Shown: piece after piece, positions 8,440 through 15,957 of the stretch
Position numbering within the stretch: position 1 is the first letter of the stretch
How the letters are laid out: each line of letters opens with the position of its first letter
DNA from: Dehalococcoidales bacterium
GTDB taxonomy: Bacteria; Chloroflexota; Dehalococcoidia; Dehalococcoidales; RBG-16-60-22
Direction of reading: 5' to 3'
Assembly (NCBI GenBank): GCA_016930185.1
Contig: JAFGHK010000037.1
Coordinates: 1 to 43,209 of the forward strand
DNA: 43,209 nucleotides
Translations under genes and position numbers: made by a program
Notes under the pieces: model-generated
What the model was told of the DNA's origin: nothing
What the model saw: the letters and a program-made list of their open reading frames with translations, nothing else
Databases searched by the model: none

Positions 8440-9297
8440 ATGGACACACCGAAGACACTTATGATGACAGGCGCGCACCCGGACGACGAAACGCTGGGGG
8501 TGGGTTCGACGCTGGCGCAGTACGCCGCCGCCGGCTATAAGGTCTATTACGTCTGCGGTACGCGCGGCGAGGCCGGCGAGGTTGCCCCAGAATTCATGCG
8601 GGGATTCGACTCTATTGCCGACCTGCGTACACAGGAACTTAAGTGCGCCGCGGAGGTACTGGGGCTGGAGGACGTTATCTACCTGGGCTACCGGGACTCC
8701 GGAATGGCCGGGGCGGAGGACAATAAGCACCCCAAAGCGCTGGCGGTCGCCCCCGTGGAGGAGGTCGCCGTGCGTATCGTCGAGATAATACGCAGGCTTA
8801 AACCGGAGGTAATCATCACCTCCGACCCGCAGGGAGGTTACGGGCACCCCGACCATATCGCGATTCACAAGGCTACGGTAATGGCGTTCAATGCCTCCGG
8901 CGACCCAAAGCAATACCCCGAAGCCGGCCCGGCCTTCCAGTCGCAGAAGCTGTATTACCACGTTTTCCCGCACCGCTTACTCAAGTTCATGGTGAAGGTA
9001 ATGAAGTTCTTCGGGCGGGACGTGCACCACATGGGACGCAATAAAGACATCGACATGGAGGCTTTTCTGGAGAACGAATTCCCAATACACTGCGTGATAC
9101 GACTTAAAAAGGAGTCGCTGGAGACGCGTAAGCGGGCGGCGGCCTGCCATGCCAGCCAGACATCAGGAGGGTCGCCGCGGCGGGGCCTGCTGGGGCTGGT
9201 CGGACGGTTTTCACGGCCGCGGGACTGCTACATGCGCGCCTATCCACCGGTGAAGGGCCGCCTGCGCGAGCGCGACCTATTCGAAGGGGTTAAGTAA
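8440..9297 (+). CDS. PIG-L/LmbE-family deacetylase
   Basis: Zinc-dependent N-deacetylase fold acting on N-acetyl-glucosaminyl-type substrates (the family includes MshB, BshB and PIG-L). 285 aa. Seen: zinc/catalytic motif GAHPDDET with His13-Pro-Asp-Asp16 near the N-terminus and the second metal-binding motif GGYGHPDHIAIH in the middle, so the metal triad is complete. GGGGG about 4 nt before ATG 8440 serves as ribosome site. The C-terminal 60 residues are Arg-rich and not obviously conserved. 16 nt separate it from the SnoaL-like gene. No mycothiol- or bacillithiol-type partner is nearby, so the substrate is open. Confidence 0.88.
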   Translation: MDTPKTLMMTGAHPDDETLGVGSTLAQYAAAGYKVYYVCGTRGEAGEVAPEFMRGFDSIADLRTQELKCAAEVLGLEDVIYLGYRDSGMAGAEDNKHPKALAVAPVEEVAVRIVEIIRRLKPEVIITSDPQGGYGHPDHIAIHKATVMAFNASGDPKQYPEAGPAFQSQKLYYHVFPHRLLKFMVKVMKFFGRDVHHMGRNKDIDMEAFLENEFPIHCVIRLKKESLETRKRAAACHASQTSGGSPRRGLLGLVGRFSRPRDCYMRAYPPVKGRLRERDLFEGVK

Positions 9298-9313
9298 AGC
9301 AAAGGAGCATATC

Positions 9314-10027
9314 ATGAGTGATAAATCGCTGGAAGCTAAAGTAAAGACCATGGAGTCGGAGATAAGGTCGCTTAAGAAGCAGATGCAAAGACTTGAGGAC
9401 ATCGAGGCCATCAAGCGACTTCAGTGCGCTTACGGCTTCTACCTGGAGCACTGGATGGGCGATGAAATCATCGACTGCTTTGCCAAGGACAACCCGGAGG
9501 TCTCGGGGACCTTCGTCGAGGGGACTTATAAAGGGCCGGAGGGCATCCGCAGGTACTTCCGGGGGATGAAGGAAGCGCCACCGGAGTTCCTGCACATGGT
9601 GATGCAGGTATCACCGGTGATAACGGTCGCCGAAGACAGACAGACGGCACACGGCAGGTGGTACGGCTACGGGGGGATTCTCTCTCACGCTACGGTACCG
9701 CTCGACCCGGCAATCATGGCGGTGATTTACGAGATGGACTATATCAAAGAGGACGGCGTGTGGAAGATACTCAAGCTGCGCCTGCTGATGCACTACGCTT
9801 ATACGTCGGGGAGGACGCCGCCGGAGCCGCCGCCCGACTCCAAAGAAGCGCCGCGAGAGCGCCCCAAACTCACTCCGGACGAGTGGGCGGAGTATGATAC
9901 ACAATATCCGTCGGGGTATATCTACCCGTTCCACTACCTGCACCCGGTGACAGGGAAACCGAGCACCGAGGCAAAACGTAACGCCGGGCTGAAGCTCAAG
10001 CCAAGTCCGTTCAAGAGCCGGGGGTAA
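9314..10027 (+). CDS. SnoaL/NTF2-like protein with N-terminal coiled coil
   Basis: 237 aa protein. Residues 1-40 are charged heptad-like helix (KVKTMESEIRSLKKQMQRLE), then a cone-shaped NTF2/SnoaL-type domain: DIEAIKRLQCAYGFYLE, a TYKGPEGIRRYF segment and a VWKILKLRL strand. The C-terminus is Pro-rich (about 170-237). Such domains in hydrolases, isomerases and dehydratases for ring or polyketide-like compounds often carry this polar N-terminus. Strong ribosome site AAAGGAG 7 nt before the ATG. Probably co-transcribed with the PIG-L gene. Catalytic residues cannot be assigned with confidence. Confidence 0.75.
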   Translation: MSDKSLEAKVKTMESEIRSLKKQMQRLEDIEAIKRLQCAYGFYLEHWMGDEIIDCFAKDNPEVSGTFVEGTYKGPEGIRRYFRGMKEAPPEFLHMVMQVSPVITVAEDRQTAHGRWYGYGGILSHATVPLDPAIMAVIYEMDYIKEDGVWKILKLRLLMHYAYTSGRTPPEPPPDSKEAPRERPKLTPDEWAEYDTQYPSGYIYPFHYLHPVTGKPSTEAKRNAGLKLKPSPFKSRG

Positions 10028-10055
10028 AAACCAGGTCCAACATAAGGGAAAAGGA

Positions 10056-11003
10056 CTATCTATGTGTGATTTTCGATTGTTTTTCAATCAACGCACCAAG
10101 GTTTCGTGCCAGAAACGGATAAATCCCACCAAAAAACTCCAGCCGCTGCCGGGTTTCCGGAGATAACCTCTCCCAAGGCATTTTGTTCAGAATTAAATTG
10201 GTTTCTTCTTCAGAGAAAGATGGTCCTGCCTCAATCTTGTTTAGATAGGATTTATCCACCGGGCACGCGAATTGACAGCGCATACATCCGACAAGGGCAT
10301 TGTGCCAATCAGGCTGAAGCTTAACCCAGTATGGGGAATCCGGATTCATCTCCTGGAGAGAGCCCAGGCAGTTCTCGGCGCGGATAAGAAAGCGGTCGGT
10401 GGAGATACTCCCGGTTGGACAGTCCTCAAGACAAAGTGAGCAATTTTCGCAAGCTTCCATCATTTTAGATTCCTGCCAGTTATCCTCTTCACAGGGCCAA
10501 TCAGTGTAAAAAGCAACGAGCATGCACAAGCTGCCCATCCCCGACACATAGGTGATATTGTTTCGACCGTATTCTGCCAGTCCGCTTCGCGCGGCAAGCG
10601 TTTTCAATGCCAGATGAGCTTTAGCTATCTTGTATCCGGAAGCTTTCAGCACATTATCTAGAACTTCTTCGGCACGAGATTCTTTTACGTTTTTTGCACA
10701 ATAATCAGGGGGAATATCTGCGGAATAATCGATTCCATTATATTTGAACCGTACACGCGTAAGGGGCGCAGGCATTGCCACGATGATGATTGTTTTTGCC
10801 TCCGGCAGGTTCTTGTTAGTATCTAAATAGAAATGCCATTTTTTATATAATTGCTCATTCACCAATCCCCGCCTGACCAGTTGCGCAACCGCTCCTTGCA
10901 CTTCTGCCAAGTGCGTTATAGAAACAGTTCTGGCTTGGTACCGGGAACGGCCCATTCCCTCCTGTATCTTTTGAGAAAGCTCATTCATAGTAATACGGGT
11001 CAT
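10056..11003 (-). CDS. Double-[4Fe-4S]-cluster protein, QueG-like iron-sulfur domain
   Basis: 315 aa from ATG 11003; a TTG extension to 11030 is less likely, and ATG 10988 is possible. The C-terminal half has the two-cluster layout seen in epoxyqueuosine reductase: CENCSLCLEDCP (C-x2-C-x2-C-x3-CP), an isolated Cys in ENCLGS, and GCMRCQFACP. The N-terminal half lacks a recognisable QueG cobalamin-domain signature that I can identify, and there is no HEAT-repeat tail. It could be an iron-sulfur oxidoreductase of unknown substrate. It is transcribed alone, divergently from the DUF169 gene, with no strong ribosome site. Confidence 0.7.
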   Translation of the reverse strand: MTRITMNELSQKIQEGMGRSRYQARTVSITHLAEVQGAVAQLVRRGLVNEQLYKKWHFYLDTNKNLPEAKTIIIVAMPAPLTRVRFKYNGIDYSADIPPDYCAKNVKESRAEEVLDNVLKASGYKIAKAHLALKTLAARSGLAEYGRNNITYVSGMGSLCMLVAFYTDWPCEEDNWQESKMMEACENCSLCLEDCPTGSISTDRFLIRAENCLGSLQEMNPDSPYWVKLQPDWHNALVGCMRCQFACPVDKSYLNKIEAGPSFSEEETNLILNKMPWERLSPETRQRLEFFGGIYPFLARNLGALIEKQSKITHR

Positions 11004-11105
11004 TATAATGATGAAAAGTAAAGGTGTCAAACGAGAGGGGTGTTATGCTCATGCAGTACTCGGCGGTGATTCCATGGTGGCGAGGGAATATAAAAAATCC
11101 CTTAA

Positions 11106-11126
11106 TCCCTCTTTACGAAAGAGGGA
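11106..11126. repeat. Hairpin repeat, third member of the TCCCTCTTT family
   Basis: Perfect inverted repeat TCCCTCTTT-ACG-AAAGAGGGA, preceded by AAAAAATCCCTTAA as in the copies at 5702-5817. The ACG loop is identical to that of the 5718-5738 hairpin. Confidence 0.7.
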
Positions 11127-11138
11127 AACTGGGGAGGG

Positions 11139-11170
11139 GCTTGCGATAGAGTTAAAGCTAGCTTATACTT
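11139..11170 (+). repeat. Direct repeat, left copy, flanking the DUF169 gene
   Basis: A 32-nt sequence starting GCTTGCGATAG and ending TATACTT. It matches 11971-12002 at 27 of 32 positions by eye. The two copies bracket the DUF169 gene. Confidence 0.65.
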
Positions 11171-11202
11171 GAGTAACGTAGAAATTTATCGGGGAGGTCA
11201 AC

Positions 11203-11961
11203 ATGAATAAAGCAGCGCCGGACCTGGCAATATTCGAGAAATTCAAATTCAAGCTAAAGCCTGTCGCCATTAAGTTCCTGCTTTTTAAGCCGCAGGGAAT
11301 AGCGAGGCTGAAGAAGAAACTAGCAATTTGTGAAATGATACGGGAAGCCCAGCGCGCGGAGCCTTTTTACGCTACGGTAGAGGACTTTAACTGCGTGGCG
11401 CCGATACTCCTGGGGATGGCGGAGAGCGACCCTGTTTTCGAGAGCGGACACATCGGGCCGACGCTCGGTATATTCGAGGAAGCTCGCGCCAACCGCAGAC
11501 TCTATTACTCGCTGACGAAACTCGAGAGGAACAGCGTCAACTACGTGGCTTTCGCTTCGCTGGACAAGCTGACGTTCACGCCGGACCTGGTCATGCTGTC
11601 CGCCGACCCCGTGCAGCTGGAAATCATATTAAGGGCGATGTGCTACGCCACGGGCAAGACGTGGACGAGCAGGGGGATGCCGGTGATAGCATGCAACTGG
11701 CTAATCACCTACCCGTACATAAGCGGCGAATTGAACTTCATCATCACCGATGTCTCCCACGGCATGAACGCCAAGCAGATATTTCCCCCGGGCACGATAC
11801 TGATTTCCATCCCCTTCGATATGATTAACCCGATAGCGGAAGGGCTGGAGAAGATAGAGTGGCACCCGGCGATGTACAAAGAGGGCGCTGAAGCGCACGA
11901 CCGCAAGTTTGAGGAGGCAGCCGCGTCCTTACACAAGAAGCTGGAACAGGAAGGGAAATAG
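11203..11961 (+). CDS. DUF169 family protein
   Basis: 252 aa cytosolic protein of the DUF169 (COG2043) family, common in anaerobic archaea and bacteria and without established function. Typical segments seen: KPVAIKFL near the N-terminus, CEMIREAQ, a central FNCVAPILLGM, LVMLSADPVQLEIILRAMCYATG, and the Pro/Gly-rich PPGTILISIPFDM near residue 205. Strong ribosome site GGGGAGG about 5 nt before the ATG. It stands between two direct repeats (11139-11170, 11971-12002) and just before an AT-rich block, although its own composition matches the GC-rich background. Confidence 0.85.
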   Translation: MNKAAPDLAIFEKFKFKLKPVAIKFLLFKPQGIARLKKKLAICEMIREAQRAEPFYATVEDFNCVAPILLGMAESDPVFESGHIGPTLGIFEEARANRRLYYSLTKLERNSVNYVAFASLDKLTFTPDLVMLSADPVQLEIILRAMCYATGKTWTSRGMPVIACNWLITYPYISGELNFIITDVSHGMNAKQIFPPGTILISIPFDMINPIAEGLEKIEWHPAMYKEGAEAHDRKFEEAAASLHKKLEQEGK

Positions 11962-11970
11962 ATACAAGGA

Positions 11971-12002
11971 GCTTGCGATAGGGTCAAAGCTGGAATATAC
12001 TT
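11971..12002 (+). repeat. Direct repeat, right copy, flanking the DUF169 gene
   Basis: Right partner of 11139-11170 (GCTTGCGATAG...TATACTT, five substitutions). It starts 9 nt after the DUF169 stop and sits at the edge of the AT-rich HNH block. Confidence 0.65.
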
Positions 12003-12069
12003 TGGTTAAGCGAAGGAGCTGCAACACTTATAGGTACAGGCAGTATCGTATTGAGAAGAATAATCAATA

Positions 12070-12690
12070 ATGAAGAAGAATATCCCCAACGAGTTATTAT
12101 TTCTCCAAAATAACCTTATTGTTACTACAGCGGTTGAAAAAAAGTTACGAAAACAGGCCCAGAATGAGATACCTAAAACTTCTTCTGAAGAAATAGGAGA
12201 CTGGTTTCATAGATGGGGAACTCTTTTCTTTTGGGCTTCAGGCTACTTCGTCGCTCGATCAGTCTCTAATGCCTTTTTCCCACTAGATGAGTGGACTCCT
12301 TTGTTTTGGTACGTTTTGCTAGCTTGGTGTTTTGGTTTGCCTTGGGGAAATATGATTATCATTGATAAAATTCTAGCCAAACCCCGTAAGATTAGAGAAA
12401 AAAAAATCTCTTCAATAGTAATTAAACTAGCGCAAGAACGTAAAAAGCGGATTGAAGAATCAATCAAATTTTACTCTAGCCCAGAGTGGTTCAACATTCG
12501 TACTCAGGTCATTAAGAATAAAGGCAAAATTTGTGCAGAATGTGGAACCAATATAATTGATGATTATAACATTACAGTTGACCATATTAAACCAAGGAGT
12601 AAGTACCCCGAACTATCACTTTCGCTAGATAATCTTCAGGTACTTTGTCGTAGCTGTAATTCACGAAAAGGCGCGAGAGATTTATACTGA
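12070..12690 (+). CDS. Membrane-anchored HNH endonuclease-like protein
   Basis: 206 aa. Two hydrophobic segments, about residues 50-70 and 77-98, predict two membrane spans. A basic linker (KPRKIREKK) follows, then a C-terminal HNH domain: SPEWFNIRTQVI, Cys155/Cys158 in CAECG, DH at 171-172, LDNLQ with Asn188, and Cys193/Cys196 in CRSC. Metal and nuclease residues look intact, so it should be an active nuclease tethered to the membrane; the DNA domain is predicted cytosolic because the linker is basic. Clearly AT-rich compared with neighbours, suggesting transfer. No strong ribosome site. A small membrane-protein gene follows. Phage-defence or phage-derived roles are possible but not shown. 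Confidence 0.8.
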   Translation: MKKNIPNELLFLQNNLIVTTAVEKKLRKQAQNEIPKTSSEEIGDWFHRWGTLFFWASGYFVARSVSNAFFPLDEWTPLFWYVLLAWCFGLPWGNMIIIDKILAKPRKIREKKISSIVIKLAQERKKRIEESIKFYSSPEWFNIRTQVIKNKGKICAECGTNIIDDYNITVDHIKPRSKYPELSLSLDNLQVLCRSCNSRKGARDLY

Positions 12691-12747
12691 CAATATTTTG
12701 ATAATATAACATAACCTAATGAAAAGAAGTGGTAAGGAGAAAAATAA

Positions 12748-12951
12748 ATGAAAACTCTTAATATAGCTCTAGATGTTGGTGAATTTGTTATCATAGCAAT
12801 TTTTGCAGCATTGAATTATAATTCTTTAATACCGAATACCCCAACGTACTCGCAAACTTTATGGACAATTTTTGGACTCACAATTGCATATTTACTAATA
12901 TTGTTTATTAAATTCATCCGTAAATACGTTTGTAATAATAAATATACATAA
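12748..12951 (+). CDS. Small two-span membrane protein
   Basis: 67 aa with two hydrophobic segments (about 10-30 and 38-60) and a Lys/Arg/Asn-rich C-terminus, suggesting both ends face the cytosol. AAGGAG 8-9 nt before the ATG supports translation. It lies 57 nt after the HNH gene, on the same strand and in the same AT-rich composition, so the two probably moved together. I do not recognise a family. A partner or regulator of the membrane HNH protein is a guess from position only. Confidence 0.6.
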   Translation: MKTLNIALDVGEFVIIAIFAALNYNSLIPNTPTYSQTLWTIFGLTIAYLLILFIKFIRKYVCNNKYT

Positions 12952-13024
12952 ATGTTATTATGGTAATGAGTTATAAGTAGATAGAATATTAGATAAATCA
13001 GTAATTAATTTCGGGAGGTCACGC

Positions 13025-13894
13025 ATGTCCCAAGCACAGGCTAGAATCGGGGTGATTGGCGGGACGGGGCTTTATGATATCGAGGGGCTGGAGGACATCA
13101 AAGAGGTCTATCCGGATACGCCCTTCGGGAAGCCGTCGGACGCTATAATGGTGGGTAAATTGGGCGGGGTGGGGATTGCGTTCCTGCCGCGGCACGGGCA
13201 CGGCCACCGCATCTCCCCTACCGAGGTGCCGTCCAGAGCCAACATTTACGCCCTGAAGTCGCTTGGGGTGGAGTTCATCATATCGTCGAACTCCTGCGGC
13301 AGCTTTAAGGAGTCGATTAAGCCGGGCCACCTGCTGATACCCGACCAGGTAATCGACCGCACGAAGGGCCGGGGGAATACCTTTTTCAGCGACGGCATCG
13401 TAGCCCACATACCCTTCGCCGACCCGTTCTGTCCCGTCTTAAGCGACATCGTTTACGAGGCGGCTAAAGAAACGGGGGCGACCGTCCACGAAGGCGGGAC
13501 GTTTATCGCGATGGAAGGGCCGGCCTTCTCCTCCAGGGCGGAAAGCCACCTGTATAAATCCTGGGGGGCGGACGTTATCGGCATGACGGTGCTGCCGGAA
13601 GCCAAGCTGGCGCAGGAAGCGGAAATCTGTTACGCCAGCATCGCCTGCGTCACGGACTACGACAGCTGGCACGAGACCCACGAGGCCGTAAGCGTGGAGG
13701 CGATTTTAACCACGATGCACAAAAACATCGACTTAGCTAAAAAGACCATCAAGCTGGCGGCGGGGCGGGTGCCCCTTAAGCGTGAGTGCGGCTGCGCCAA
13801 GGCGCTGGCGGGGGCAATCGTTACCGACCCGTCAAAAATACCCGCCGGGCAGAAGAAAAAACTGGATTTAATAATCGGGAAATACATCAAGTAA
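13025..13894 (+). CDS. mtnP: S-methyl-5'-thioadenosine phosphorylase
   Basis: Phosphorolysis of methylthioadenosine to adenine and methylthioribose-1-phosphate, the substrate of MtnA encoded upstream. 289 aa, purine nucleoside phosphorylase family 2. Seen: IGVIGGTGLYD (phosphate loop, about 8-18), LPRHGHGHRISPTEV about 57-71, SNSCGSFKESIKPGHLLIPDQ, and AMEGPAFSSRAES near 160. The GMTVLPEAKLAQEAE segment and the Asp pair in VTDYDSW favour 6-aminopurine (MTA/adenosine) recognition. GGGAGGTCACGC before the ATG is a strong ribosome site. A palindromic element starts 4 nt after the stop. Confidence 0.93.
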   Translation: MSQAQARIGVIGGTGLYDIEGLEDIKEVYPDTPFGKPSDAIMVGKLGGVGIAFLPRHGHGHRISPTEVPSRANIYALKSLGVEFIISSNSCGSFKESIKPGHLLIPDQVIDRTKGRGNTFFSDGIVAHIPFADPFCPVLSDIVYEAAKETGATVHEGGTFIAMEGPAFSSRAESHLYKSWGADVIGMTVLPEAKLAQEAEICYASIACVTDYDSWHETHEAVSVEAILTTMHKNIDLAKKTIKLAAGRVPLKRECGCAKALAGAIVTDPSKIPAGQKKKLDLIIGKYIK

Positions 13895-13897
13895 AAA

Positions 13898-13991
13898 TGT
13901 CATTCTGAAGGAGAAAACGACTGAAGAATCTTGGGGAAGGGCGGGAGAAAGACTCCCCACCCCCAGATTCTTCGCTCCGCTCAGAATGACA
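13898..13991. repeat. 94-bp imperfect palindrome (MITE-like or attenuator)
   Basis: Outer arms GTCATTCTGA (13899-13908) and TCAGAATGAC (13981-13990) are perfect inverts. Inner arms GAAGAATCTTGGGG and CCCCCAGATTCTTC pair again, and a central GACTCCCC/GGGG segment may extend the stem. It fills the gap between mtnP and the MetE-like gene. Repeats with TCATTCTGAGC...GAAGAATCT arms recur in many bacterial genomes, so this is probably a mobile non-coding element. Confidence 0.75.
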
Positions 13992-14007
13992 GATAGAAGG
14001 ACTAATA

Positions 14008-15042
14008 ATGCCGGACACCGAGTTTAACTGCTTACCTACGATAATCGGGAGTGTGCCGCACACCGACCCCAGGAAGGCGTGCGAGCTGGTCACGCGCTAT
14101 CTAAAAGACATCCCCACATGGCCGCAGCTCCCCAAGATGTCGTTCCTGGAGAACATGTACGTCCAGTACGCCGAGGGCTTTCCCGGCGTGGTGATGGAGG
14201 GCGACCGCATTTACATAGATACCGCCAGCGACTATACGAAGTCGCTGGAAACACTGTACCAGGCATACCTGGAAAATGACGCTAGCAAGTTCCCGATGGG
14301 GCGGGACCGGGTGGCGGGGCTTTACGCTTTCCTCGAGCAGGGCGGTCTGTCCCCGAAGGCGGTCAAGGGGTGTATTACCGGGCCGTTATCCTGGGGTATT
14401 ACCGTTACCGACGAAAATAGAAAGTCGATTCTCTACCACGAAACGCTCGGCGACGCCATCCCCAAGTTCCTCAAGCTCAAGGCGGCCTGGGAGGAAAACG
14501 AGCTTAAGAAAATATCCAGGAACACCATAATATTCGTCGATGAGCCGATTATGGCCTCCTACGGGTCGATTGTGGCCTCCGGCCCGCTATCCAAGCCGGA
14601 GAAAATCATCGAGATGCTTAACGAGGTCTTCGACGGCATCAGCGGGCTTAAGGGGATACACTGCTGCGGCAACACCGACTGGTCGATACTGCTCAAGACC
14701 AAAATGGACATTCTCAACCTGGACGCCTACGAATATGCGCAGTCGCTAAGCGTCTACCCGGAGGAAGTGAAGGCGTTTATCAAGCGGGGGGGATGCGTGG
14801 GGTGGGGCATCGTCCCCAACCACACCGAGCCGCTTTATAAAGAGACGCTGGCCAGCCTGAAGGACCGGCTGGAGGAAACGATGGCACCTTTCACGCGGAA
14901 CGGGCTTTCAATCAAGGACATCGCCAGGCAGAGTCTGCTTTTACCCTCCTGCGGCCTGAACGGCTTAACGGAGGAAGGCACCGAGCAGGCGCTGAAGCTG
15001 CTGACCGAGCTTTCCGCGGAGATGAGGAAGAAGTACATCTAG
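14008..15042 (+). CDS. MetE-like zinc methyltransferase (core methionine synthase / UROD superfamily)
   Basis: 344 aa TIM-barrel protein resembling only the catalytic C-terminal half of cobalamin-independent methionine synthase. Zinc ligands can be proposed: His218 and Cys220 in GIHCCGNTDW and Cys315 in LLPSCGL, with acidic residues at 239-242 between. FVDEP (176-180) matches the family core. The N-terminus (LPTIIGSVPHTDP, then WPQLP and FLENMYVQ) is typical of an anaerobe subfamily often labelled methionine synthase or UROD. Short core methionine synthases that take the methyl group from a corrinoid carrier are known in Dehalococcoides; whether this protein is one or a paralogue is inference. 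mtnP upstream supports a methionine link. AAGGA precedes the ATG. Confidence 0.8.
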   Translation: MPDTEFNCLPTIIGSVPHTDPRKACELVTRYLKDIPTWPQLPKMSFLENMYVQYAEGFPGVVMEGDRIYIDTASDYTKSLETLYQAYLENDASKFPMGRDRVAGLYAFLEQGGLSPKAVKGCITGPLSWGITVTDENRKSILYHETLGDAIPKFLKLKAAWEENELKKISRNTIIFVDEPIMASYGSIVASGPLSKPEKIIEMLNEVFDGISGLKGIHCCGNTDWSILLKTKMDILNLDAYEYAQSLSVYPEEVKAFIKRGGCVGWGIVPNHTEPLYKETLASLKDRLEETMAPFTRNGLSIKDIARQSLLLPSCGLNGLTEEGTEQALKLLTELSAEMRKKYI

Positions 15043-15900
15043 ATGAAGGAATTTAAGGGAAGGGTTGCAGTGATAACCGGGGGCGCGAGCGGCATCGGGT
15101 GGGGGCTGGCGGAGCGGTGTGCTGAAGAGGGGATGAAGGTGGTCATCGCGGACATCGAGGGGCCGGCGCTGCAACAGGCGGAAAAGAAGCTCAAGGGGGG
15201 CGGGGCTAATGCGCTGGCGGTGCGCACCGACGTCTCTAAACTCGCCGATATAAACGCACTGGCGCAAAAGACCGTAGATACCTATGGAGGAGCACATTTA
15301 CTCTTTAATAACGCCGGGGTGAACACGGACATTTCCATGCGCAAGCCGGTCTGGGAAAACACGCTGGCGGACTGGGAATGGATGATAGGCGTCAACCTGC
15401 GGGGAGTCGTCCACGGCATTAAGGCCTTTCTGCCGATTATGGAAAAGCAAAACACGGAATGCTATATCGTTAATACCGCGTCGATGGCCGGCCTGATTGC
15501 CGAGCCGCAGCTCATTATTTACGCCGTGACCAAAGCGGGTGTCGTGGCGTTTTCCGAAGGACTGTACCTGCAGCTTAAGAAAAAAGAGTCGCCAATCAGC
15601 GTAAGCGTGCTGTGCCCGGCATTCGTCAGTTCCCGGCTCTTCGAGGCGGAAAGGAACCGCCCGGCGGACCTGAAAAATCCTCCCGAACCGCCTAAGCCGC
15701 GGCAGCGCGCCGCCCTTGTCAGCCAGTTTAATAAGGTCAGCCCCACCCTAACCCCGGAGCAGTCGGCAGACATTGTTTTCAAGGCAATCTGCGAAGGGAC
15801 TTTCTATATTTTCACCGACCCGCTGGTGCAGGAGCTTTTCAGGCAGCGGGCGGAAAATATACTGAAAGGTAAAAACCCCGAACCGCCGCGTCTGGCCTGA
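15043..15900 (+). CDS. SDR-family oxidoreductase
   Basis: 285 aa classical short-chain dehydrogenase with an extended C-terminus. Seen: TGGASGIG (12-19), FNNAG near 90, and the YxxxK pair in YAVTKAG, preceded by a Ser in NTASMAG. The end (LVQELFRQRAENILKG) resembles SDRs annotated as acyl or steroid-type dehydrogenases. Its ATG follows the MetE-like stop directly (TAGATG), so translation is probably coupled. Cofactor choice is not clear: the Asp after beta-2 in VVIADIEG favours NAD. Substrate unknown. Confidence 0.9.
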   Translation: MKEFKGRVAVITGGASGIGWGLAERCAEEGMKVVIADIEGPALQQAEKKLKGGGANALAVRTDVSKLADINALAQKTVDTYGGAHLLFNNAGVNTDISMRKPVWENTLADWEWMIGVNLRGVVHGIKAFLPIMEKQNTECYIVNTASMAGLIAEPQLIIYAVTKAGVVAFSEGLYLQLKKKESPISVSVLCPAFVSSRLFEAERNRPADLKNPPEPPKPRQRAALVSQFNKVSPTLTPEQSADIVFKAICEGTFYIFTDPLVQELFRQRAENILKGKNPEPPRLA

Positions 15901-15945
15901 CAGAATAAACCTGCCTGGTTTATAGAAACAATCAGCCTCTAGGGG

Positions 15946-15951
15946 TATAAT
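15946..15951 (+). promoter_or_regulatory. -10 box placed for a leaderless transcript of the SLC13 gene
   Basis: Perfect TATAAT ending 6 nt before the ATG at 15958. A start site 6-7 nt downstream of the box would fall on the ATG itself. No Shine-Dalgarno sequence at a working distance and no good -35 are visible. Confidence 0.45.
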
Positions 15952-15957
15952 ACAACT

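Noticed and set aside
13887-14093. Minus-strand frame reading SERSEESGGGE
   Set aside because: Translation of the palindromic repeat; this peptide pattern is a common artefact of such elements.
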